From: UBA5336 sp038526245
GTDB taxonomy: Bacteria; Pseudomonadota; Alphaproteobacteria; Caulobacterales; Hyphomonadaceae
Assembly (NCBI GenBank): GCA_038526245.1
Contig: JBCBGZ010000003.1
Location: 1-64,000, forward strand
DNA length: 64,000 nt
Reading direction: 5' to 3'
The first letter of the stretch is position 1, and every line of letters starts with the position of its first letter. The position numbers and the translations under genes are program-made. The notes under the pieces were generated by a model. It was not told where the DNA came from. It searched no databases and saw only the letters and a list, made by a program, of their open reading frames with translations. This document shows positions 58,269 through 64,000 of this stretch, one piece after another.

Positions 58269-59567
58269 CTAATCGCGTTGCCTAGCCTGGGCCTCGGTGA
58301 TCTCTTTCCGGGCACGCCAAACGGCAAACGCTGTGAGTGCCAGAACAGCCGGTGCGGCCAGGCCCATGACCAGATTTGCGTCAACGGGAAGACCGGCGGC
58401 AGCTGCGCCCTTGGCCATGTATCCAATCACGCCCACGATATAGTAGGTGATCGCGGCAATGGAGAGTCCTTCCACGGTTTGTTGCAACCGCAGCTGTAGC
58501 TCCACGCGCTGGTTCATGCTGTCGAGCACTTCGGCATTCTGACGCTCGAGTGAGAGATCTACCCTCGTGGAGAGCAGTTGTGCGGCGCGGTCCACCCGTT
58601 CCGACAGTGCGGCCTGGCGGCGCTCGGCCGAGGAGCATGTTGCCATGGCGGGTGCAAGCCGGCGTTCCGTGAACTCGGCCAGGGTCTGCATGTCCGGGCG
58701 CCGCGTTTCGCGCAGCTCCTCGATGCGTCGATTGACAAGGGCATGGTAAGCCGCGCTGGCGCTGAAACGGAATTGGCTTTCGGTGTAGCTCTTTTCGATG
58801 GCGGCTTGCAGGTTTGTCAGGCGTTCGAGGAGGACGGTTTCCTCGGTGGTGCCTTGGTCTGTCATCTCCGAGGTTGTGGTGGAAAGGTCGCGCTCCCACT
58901 GGGTCAGGCTCGGCACAACTTGCTGGGCCACAGGAAGGCCGAGCAAGGCGACCACACGGTAGGTCTCGATCTCCAGAATGCGCTGGACCACGCGGCCCGC
59001 CACCCAGGGGGACATTCCGCGATCGATGATCAGGAAGCGGCTGAACCCGTCCTTGTGGATGCGGAAGTCTGTCATCGCGGTTGCGCGGGCATCGGCGATA
59101 TCGCTGCCGATCAGGGCATGACCGCTGAAATAGGACTTGGCGAGAACATCCGTCTCTTCCTTGATGGCCGATTCCGGCAGCACTTCCGCGTGGGCCGCGA
59201 CAATCAACTCTCCCGGCAAGGATTGCAGCCAGTCTTCCGGAACAGCGGCGATGGCGGGCTCTGAAAATGGCTTATCGTCCGCAGGGGACATGAATGTGTA
59301 TCGGATAAACTCGGTGTGGCGTTCCCAGACGAGCCGGAAATCACTGAGGTCCACGCTATAGTGTTTCGCATTCGCGCCGGGTGGGACCGCGCCATAGCGT
59401 TCGGTAAGCTCCACCACGCGTTGGCGGTCATCATCCGTATACGGTCCATCGAGTTTCAAGGCGATGATCGAAAGCCGCATCGGCGCGGTGACCGGCTCCG
59501 GCGGGCGGGCGTGGACTTCATTGCTCAGCACAAATCGCTGGGGGTGGTTCTCAGGCAAGGCGGTCAC
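58269..59567 (-). CDS. DUF3422 family membrane-anchored protein
   Basis: A 432-residue protein of the DUF3422 family. It starts with HPQRFVLSNEVHARPPEP and has the family's RLVWERHTEFIRYTFM, a helical middle with coiled-coil tendency (about 245-370), and two C-terminal transmembrane segments (about 370-395 and 397-420). The function of the family is unknown. GTG 59567 has GAGGAG upstream. It lies 35 bases after bchO on the same strand and 60 bases before crtI, so it may be transcribed with bchIDO. Confidence 0.88.
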   Translation of the reverse strand: MTALPENHPQRFVLSNEVHARPPEPVTAPMRLSIIALKLDGPYTDDDRQRVVELTERYGAVPPGANAKHYSVDLSDFRLVWERHTEFIRYTFMSPADDKPFSEPAIAAVPEDWLQSLPGELIVAAHAEVLPESAIKEETDVLAKSYFSGHALIGSDIADARATAMTDFRIHKDGFSRFLIIDRGMSPWVAGRVVQRILEIETYRVVALLGLPVAQQVVPSLTQWERDLSTTTSEMTDQGTTEETVLLERLTNLQAAIEKSYTESQFRFSASAAYHALVNRRIEELRETRRPDMQTLAEFTERRLAPAMATCSSAERRQAALSERVDRAAQLLSTRVDLSLERQNAEVLDSMNQRVELQLRLQQTVEGLSIAAITYYIVGVIGYMAKGAAAAGLPVDANLVMGLAAPAVLALTAFAVWRARKEITEAQARQRD

Positions 59568-59602
59568 GCGAGAGCTCCTCTGGCGGGGCGATATCGCAGG
59601 AG

Positions 59603-60520
59603 CTAGGGCGATGAAGGAGGTTGGCGAAGGACGGACTCAATGGCCGCCATCACGCCGGGGGCGTCCTGCTCGTGGGCCAGATGCCCCAATCCTGCAAGTT
59701 TCATTGCTGTTCCTGCGTTGGCGAGTTTGGCAAGTCGCGGCGCCTCAGCGGGTGAAATCGCTTGGTCCTGGGTTCCTGCGAGAAAGGAAATGGGCGCTGA
59801 CAGACCAGCAAGGTCGCGCTCAATGCCAGACAGGTCCCAATTGGCCATCATGGCGAGGGTGGATGAGACATGGGCTGAGCATTGGAGCAGGCGCTGATAG
59901 TGATCGACATAGGAGGCAGCGGGTGCGCCGCCAGTCTGCTCCAGAAGGCGTTCCACCCGGCGCCGGTCGCGTGCTGCGTTGGCGAATATGTTCGCGGCGA
60001 CCCCGCCAAATGTCAGGGTCTTGGCAATGCCGGGCGCCAGGTGTCGCAATAGACCCGGAAAGGGGCGCAGGGCGCCGTTCAGGCTGATGATGTGCTTAGG
60101 TCGTGCGCGTTTCGTCGCCATCAGGCGCACGGCGACGGCGGCGCCTGCGGAATGGCCGATGATCAGGTCCGGCTGGACGTCCAACGTGCCCAGCAATTCG
60201 GCAATCACGCCAGACATCCGGTTCAGCGACGGAACAAACCCTGGCGCTGGCCGGGTGAAACCCTGCCCCGGCAAATCGATCGCGATAACCGCGTAGGAGT
60301 GCGCCAGAAGTGGGGTCAACCCGGCCCAGGAATGGGTCGACGCGCCAGTGCCATGGATGAGCAGCGCCGTCGGTCCCTGCCCACTCCTCTGGACATGCCA
60401 GGCTGTATTCTCCACGCGCCAGAATTCGCTTCCCTCCCGGTTGGGCCAATCCTTGCCTTCGCGGCTCCAGTCTGGCTGTCCCGGCCTGGCCGGTGGCGGG
60501 GCGTTCAGACGCTCCGCCAT
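59603..60520 (-). CDS. bchO: BchO, Mg-chelatase-associated alpha/beta hydrolase
   Basis: A 305-residue alpha/beta-fold hydrolase of the BchO family, encoded with Mg-chelatase genes. Motifs: LLIHGTGASTHSWAGL (oxyanion), IDLPGQGFTRP, nucleophile elbow IGHSAGAAVAV, and late GLGHLAHEQDAPGV with the His. Its exact step is unproven; proposals include a chelatase accessory or magnesium/porphyrin-related esterase. ATG 60520 follows the bchD stop by one base; upstream residues are bchD in another frame. Confidence 0.93.
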   Translation of the reverse strand: MAERLNAPPPARPGQPDWSREGKDWPNREGSEFWRVENTAWHVQRSGQGPTALLIHGTGASTHSWAGLTPLLAHSYAVIAIDLPGQGFTRPAPGFVPSLNRMSGVIAELLGTLDVQPDLIIGHSAGAAVAVRLMATKRARPKHIISLNGALRPFPGLLRHLAPGIAKTLTFGGVAANIFANAARDRRRVERLLEQTGGAPAASYVDHYQRLLQCSAHVSSTLAMMANWDLSGIERDLAGLSAPISFLAGTQDQAISPAEAPRLAKLANAGTAMKLAGLGHLAHEQDAPGVMAAIESVLRQPPSSP

Positions 60521-60521
60521 A

Positions 60522-62312
60522 TCAGCGATGTCCGATGGTTTTTCGAACGGCGCTGGCAACGGCCTTGCTTGCCTGGGTGGCGGGGAGTGGAGCATAGGCC
60601 GCGCCGATGGTTTCGCTGAGGTGTCTTGCCCTTGGCGAGGGGCGCCGGGACGTGTCGAAAAACAAGACGGTTCCGCCCACCTGCTGCATCATCCGAGCTG
60701 CTTTATCCGTGTCGGCATCGGCCGCTTCACGCTCTGTGGTACCATCAAGGGCAACATTTCCCCGGCCATCGGACAAGATGACCAAAAGCGGGGTGCGCCC
60801 CCGTTGGGTTTCCAGATCTGCCAGCACCCGCGCTTGCGTCAGGCCGTCTGCCAATGGCGTCGTCCCACCTGCAGGCAGGCCCGCAAGGGCGCGGCGCACC
60901 CGTGTGAGGGAGCGCGTAGGCGGCAAAAGCGTTTCTGCAGCCTCTCCGCGAAAGGCGACAAGGCTCACATAGTCCCGGCGGGCGTAGCACTCGCTCAGCA
61001 AGACTTCGATGGCGCCTTTCACATCGGCCAACCTGTTCAGGGCCGCCGAGCCCGAGGCGTCCACCACAAAGACCACCGACGATTCCGCCCGGTGCCGGTG
61101 GCGCTTCACGTGGAGGTCGCTTGGGCGCAGTTTCAGACGGCCAGTGCCCCGTCCGCGCAGCTTTTGCCAGGGAGCGGCAGCGCGCAGTGTGGACAGCAAA
61201 TCAATACGACCGGTGCGGCGCCCGGTGGCTGGGCGGGGTCTGTCCGGGCGACCTTTGGCGCCGCCTCGCATTTTGACCCCGGACCGGCCTTCGGCATGGG
61301 CGCGGCGTTGGGCGTCGGCGCGAGCGGCGTCCTGAAGTGCGCCGAGCAAGGCAGCATTGCGCACGGCCTCCACCAGCGTGTCTTCCAACGCACCCTCGGT
61401 CAATCCATCGGAGGTATCTTCGGCTGGGGGTGCGGTTTCAGGCGGTGGAGGTGGCGCTTCCCGCTCCGATTCCGGTTCGGGAGGCGGTGCCAGGTGGCCA
61501 TAGACGAGCACGCAGGCGTTACGTGCGTGGGCTTGCGAAACCCTTGCTTCGCCCCCCAAGGCGGCGAGCGCTTTCGCCGCTCGCAAGCAGAATAATGGAG
61601 CGCGCAGCGATGAGATACCGACCTGAATGGCAGCGCTCACAAGGGCTTCCAGCACGGCCTCATCAACGAATACACGCGGATAAAGCGCTTGCGCCTTTAC
61701 TAAATCCGCGGGCGAAGCCTCGAACGCTGCGGTGATGCGGGAAGGAATGTCGCCCAAGCCGACGGCAAGGCCGAGCCTTTCCGTCAGGTTTTCTGGCGCG
61801 CGTTCCTCCAGACCGATGCCTTCATCGAGCGCAATAAGGCCAAACTGGGCTGGGTCGCGCCGGGAAGACCCGGCCCGCTCCACACATACCTCGCCATGTT
61901 CGAGGGCAGCTGCGATCGGCGCAGCATCGGCGGGCTCCATCTGTTCTGCCATTCGCAGGAGGGCGATGCCACCGTGGGCGTCTGCCAAAAGCCCGCGCTC
62001 CGCCGTGAGTGTGCCCGACTGGAGAGAGCGTTCGATTGACACACCACCAATCAACCGGCCTTCCGGTGTCCCGGCTGGGATAGATACCAGAGGCGCGCGC
62101 GCTGGTTTCAGTCGATTGATCTCATTTATCCAGAGATCCCTCACAGGTCCTGCCGGCCCGCGCAGATGAACCCCGCCAATTCCCACGGGATCCACAAGGA
62201 AGGTGAGCGCCGCAAGTTCGCCCGTTTTCCAAAGAGACAGCCCCCGTGAATATGCAGCATCGAGGGCGGCCCGCCGACTGTCTTCATCATCGGGCGGCGG
62301 GTCGATCGTCAT
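60522..62312 (-). CDS. bchD: Magnesium chelatase subunit D
   Basis: A 596-residue subunit with an N-terminal degenerate AAA+ domain (to about residue 260), an acidic/Pro-rich linker (EPESEREAPPPPPETAPPAE) and a C-terminal von Willebrand A domain. The MIDAS motif is VVDASGSAALNRLADVKGAIE, with GGTTPLADGL. It forms the ID complex that drives BchH. It overlaps bchI by ATGA. N-terminal AAA motifs are incomplete as usual for BchD. Confidence 0.96.
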   Translation of the reverse strand: MTIDPPPDDEDSRRAALDAAYSRGLSLWKTGELAALTFLVDPVGIGGVHLRGPAGPVRDLWINEINRLKPARAPLVSIPAGTPEGRLIGGVSIERSLQSGTLTAERGLLADAHGGIALLRMAEQMEPADAAPIAAALEHGEVCVERAGSSRRDPAQFGLIALDEGIGLEERAPENLTERLGLAVGLGDIPSRITAAFEASPADLVKAQALYPRVFVDEAVLEALVSAAIQVGISSLRAPLFCLRAAKALAALGGEARVSQAHARNACVLVYGHLAPPPEPESEREAPPPPPETAPPAEDTSDGLTEGALEDTLVEAVRNAALLGALQDAARADAQRRAHAEGRSGVKMRGGAKGRPDRPRPATGRRTGRIDLLSTLRAAAPWQKLRGRGTGRLKLRPSDLHVKRHRHRAESSVVFVVDASGSAALNRLADVKGAIEVLLSECYARRDYVSLVAFRGEAAETLLPPTRSLTRVRRALAGLPAGGTTPLADGLTQARVLADLETQRGRTPLLVILSDGRGNVALDGTTEREAADADTDKAARMMQQVGGTVLFFDTSRRPSPRARHLSETIGAAYAPLPATQASKAVASAVRKTIGHR

Positions 62313-63361
62313 GCCGTCAACACCGAGGCTACGGCCCGGTCTACCCTTATGCTGGCATCGCTATCGTCGAGGGGATCCTTACGCAGCCGGTGCGCCAAAG
62401 CCGGGCGTGCAATCGCGCGCAAATGGGTTTTGGTCACCTTGGACTTTTCCTCCAGCGCAGCCAGTGCCCGGGCGGTGCGCTGAAGCGTCAATTCCCCGCG
62501 CAGACCGTCCGAACCGAGCGCGATGCAGAGTTCTGCAGCCAGTTCGAGTACGGAGTCGGGTGTTTCGATGTCATCGAGCCGGGCTTTTGCCTTCACGATC
62601 TGCCGCTGCAGCTTCATGTCCTCGCGCTTCCACTCGGCGTAAAAACCGCCGGGATCGCGTTCATAGATATCGCGGCGGCGTACGATCTGCACCCGCGCCT
62701 TTGCATCTGCGGGGGTGCGCACGTCCACGAAAAGGCCAAACCGGTCGAGCAATTGCGGGCGCAGGTCGCCCTCTTCGGGATTGCCGCTTCCAACCAGAAC
62801 GAACCGCGCCGCATGGGCGATGCTCAACCCCTCACGTTCCACTGTGTTTCGCCCAGAGGCGGCCACATCAAGAAGGACGTCGACCAGGTGATCATCCAGC
62901 AGGTTGACTTCGTCCACGTAAAGAAACCCGCGATTGGCGCTGGCCAGCAGGCCAGGCTCAAACCGCATTTCGCCGTCGACCAGGGCGCGCTCCAGATCCA
63001 GCGCGCCAAGCACACGGTCTTCGGTTGCGCCCAATGGCAGCGTGATCACCGGCGCCTGGGATTCTTCTGACGGATGCGTGCTCAAGGCGCTGCAATGGGG
63101 GCAGGTGGGGTCAATCGCATCGGGCGCGCAGCGATAGGGACACCCTTCGACAACGTCTTGTGGGGGCAGAAGGGCGGCTAGTGCGCGGATCGCTGTCGTC
63201 TTGCCGGTGCCACGATCACCAAAGGCCAGCACGCCGCCAATACTGGGATCTATGGCGCACAGAATAAGCGCACGTTTCAGGTCGTCCTGGCCGACAATGG
63301 CGGAAAAGGGAAATGGGGGCACACGCGCTCCGGGTTGTGCTGAATCGATGATGCACACCAT
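62309..63361 (-). CDS. bchI: Magnesium chelatase subunit I
   Basis: A 350-residue AAA+ ATPase (from ATG 63361). Walker A GDRGTGKTTAIRAL, Walker B GFLYVDEVNLLDDHLVDVLLD, and the FSAIVGQDDLKRALILCAID start are canonical. GTG 63322 with GGAG five bases upstream is an equally or more likely start (337 residues, beginning near VPPFPFSAIVGQ), because ATG 63361 directly follows a terminator-like hairpin and has no ribosome-binding site. First gene of bchIDO. Confidence 0.96.
   Translation of the reverse strand: MVCIIDSAQPGARVPPFPFSAIVGQDDLKRALILCAIDPSIGGVLAFGDRGTGKTTAIRALAALLPPQDVVEGCPYRCAPDAIDPTCPHCSALSTHPSEESQAPVITLPLGATEDRVLGALDLERALVDGEMRFEPGLLASANRGFLYVDEVNLLDDHLVDVLLDVAASGRNTVEREGLSIAHAARFVLVGSGNPEEGDLRPQLLDRFGLFVDVRTPADAKARVQIVRRRDIYERDPGGFYAEWKREDMKLQRQIVKAKARLDDIETPDSVLELAAELCIALGSDGLRGELTLQRTARALAALEEKSKVTKTHLRAIARPALAHRLRKDPLDDSDASIRVDRAVASVLTA
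63336..63357. promoter_or_regulatory. TGTGC-N12-GCACA palindrome at the bchI 5' end
   Basis: TGTGC (63336-63340) and GCACA (63353-63357) are exact inverted repeats around a 12-base centre containing ATCGAT. It lies between the cytochrome c terminator and the GTG start of bchI and may be an operator. If translation starts at ATG 63361 it would be within the gene. Confidence 0.35.
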
Positions 63362-63371
63362 AAAAGCGCGA

Positions 63372-63400
63372 AAGCCGCCGAGCATGCAACTCGGCGGCTT
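63372..63400 (-). terminator. Hairpin between the cytochrome c gene and bchI
   Basis: An 11-base-pair perfect stem (AAGCCGCCGAG with CTCGGCGGCTT) and seven-base loop begin 28 bases after the cytochrome stop. The minus-strand tail is TCGCGCTTTTA, a short T tract, so termination is probably partial. Confidence 0.65.
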
Positions 63401-63428
63401 CCGTATTTTACAAAAAGTGGTGTCAGCC

Positions 63429-64000
63429 TTACTGGCCAGACTCCTGTTTGATGTACGCAATTACGTCTGCGCGCTCTTGTGCGCTCGGCAGGCCAGGGAA
63501 GGCCATTGTCGTGCCGCGGATGAAGTCCTGGGGCTTTTCAAGGTAGGCGAAAAGCACTGGCTCGATCCAGACAATGCCTGAGTCAGCGTTGGCGTTGGAG
63601 TAGCGGAAGCCTTCGATTGAGCCCGCTTCACGGCCAACAATGCCGTAGAGCGATGGGCCTACGCGGTTCTGGCCTTCCTGCACGACGTGGCAGGACATGC
63701 ACTTGGTGAAGACCCGGCGGCCAGCGGCTGGATCGCCTGTCAGAGCCTGGTAAGCCGAAACTGTTTCTGCAGTGACCTTGTCAGCGGCAATGCCTGCAGC
63801 AGCGGCGAGGTCAATATCGCCAGCGCCTGCAGCCGCATCGGTGGCGGCCTCGGTCGCGTCTTCTACAGCGTCTTGCACGTCAGACGCAGCATCTTCCATG
63901 GCGTCCTGGGCGTCAGAAGCAGCGTCGCTGGCAGCATCTGCAGCGTCGTCCATCATTTCACCAGCAGCATCCATGGCGTCATTCGCGGCGTCGCCTGCCG
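63429..64000 (-). CDS. Tethered class I cytochrome c (5' end outside the window)
   Basis: The C-terminal about 110 residues form a cytochrome c2/cy-like domain: haem site KCMSCHVVQEG, GPSLYGIVGREAGS, and TTMAFPGLPSAQERADVIAYI with the axial Met. Before it is a long Asp/Ala repeat (DAADAASDAASDAQDAMED and so on) that remains open to the window edge, so the start and any membrane anchor are not visible. Adjacent to bchI and in the absence of pufC, it is a good candidate electron donor to the reaction centre. Incomplete at the 5' end. Confidence 0.85.
   Translation of the reverse strand, partial: AGDAANDAMDAAGEMMDDAADAASDAASDAQDAMEDAASDVQDAVEDATEAATDAAAGAGDIDLAAAAGIAADKVTAETVSAYQALTGDPAAGRRVFTKCMSCHVVQEGQNRVGPSLYGIVGREAGSIEGFRYSNANADSGIVWIEPVLFAYLEKPQDFIRGTTMAFPGLPSAQERADVIAYIKQESGQ

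Noticed and set aside
1..64000. tRNA, rRNA or LH2 (pucBA) genes
   Set aside because: No cloverleaf, rRNA-like segment or additional antenna-like short ORF with the ligand histidine was recognised outside pufBA; a dedicated scan was not possible.

Overview
The window is a high-GC alphaproteobacterial chromosome segment. About 14.5 kb of housekeeping genes is followed by an almost complete photosynthesis gene cluster (PGC) that runs from about 14.5 kb to the right edge. The only Mg-protoporphyrin ester cyclase present is the O2-dependent AcsF; no bchE is seen. Regulators of the PpsR and PpaA/AerR type are present. PopZ and the pcm-tolC-popZ-valS order suggest a Caulobacterales/Maricaulales/Rhodobacterales-like aerobic anoxygenic phototroph. 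No rRNA or tRNA is present, so the lineage cannot be fixed from this sequence.

Left flank (1-14460): a TPR-like exported protein; a minus-strand run topA > ridA > glycerophosphodiester phosphodiesterase > FemAB/GNAT-like protein > HIT protein; an unrecognised exported protein; pcm, tolC, popZ, valS; and a 48-residue membrane peptide overlapping a lipoprotein isoaspartyl peptidase/asparaginase.

PGC: tspO (14.5 kb) faces a 14-gene, tightly overlapping minus-strand operon bchF-N-B-H-L-M-lhaA-puhA-puhB-puhC-orf102-acsF-puhE-hemA (30.6 to 15.1 kb). Next, on plus, come ppaA, ppsR and bchG-pucC-like-bchP-orf92. On minus follows the superoperon bchC-X-Y-Z-pufQ-B-A-L-M (45.1 to 37.4 kb), which ends in an intrinsic terminator with no pufC or pufX. 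A block unusual for a PGC (45.2-50.3 kb) carries a DUF2306-like membrane protein, a cytochrome P450, an ATP-grasp protein, a proline iminopeptidase and a lipoprotein. Carotenoid genes follow: crtF-crtE (minus) diverging from crtD-crtC (plus), then crtI-crtB and a previously hidden 48-residue membrane protein (minus). A DUF3422 gene, bchO-bchD-bchI and a truncated tethered cytochrome c complete the window.

Together the genes make bacteriochlorophyll a from glycine/succinyl-CoA (hemA, bchHDI/O, bchM, acsF, bchLNB, bchF, bchXYZ, bchC, bchG, bchP). They also make acyclic, probably methoxylated carotenoids (crtE, B, I, C, D, F; no crtA seen) and the LH1-reaction-centre core (pufBALM, puhA and assembly factors). 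No LH2 (puc) genes are visible.

Regulation is the most informative non-coding signal. Paired PpsR/CrtJ-type TGT-N12-ACA palindromes lie directly before bchC, bchG, crtD/crtE and crtI, with a related overlapping pair before bchF. At bchC and bchG the promoter geometry is identical (TTGACA, 29 nt, ATG), which predicts leaderless or nearly leaderless mRNAs. The puf operon also carries two GC-rich hairpins that share a loop sequence, one between pufA and pufL and one just after pufM.
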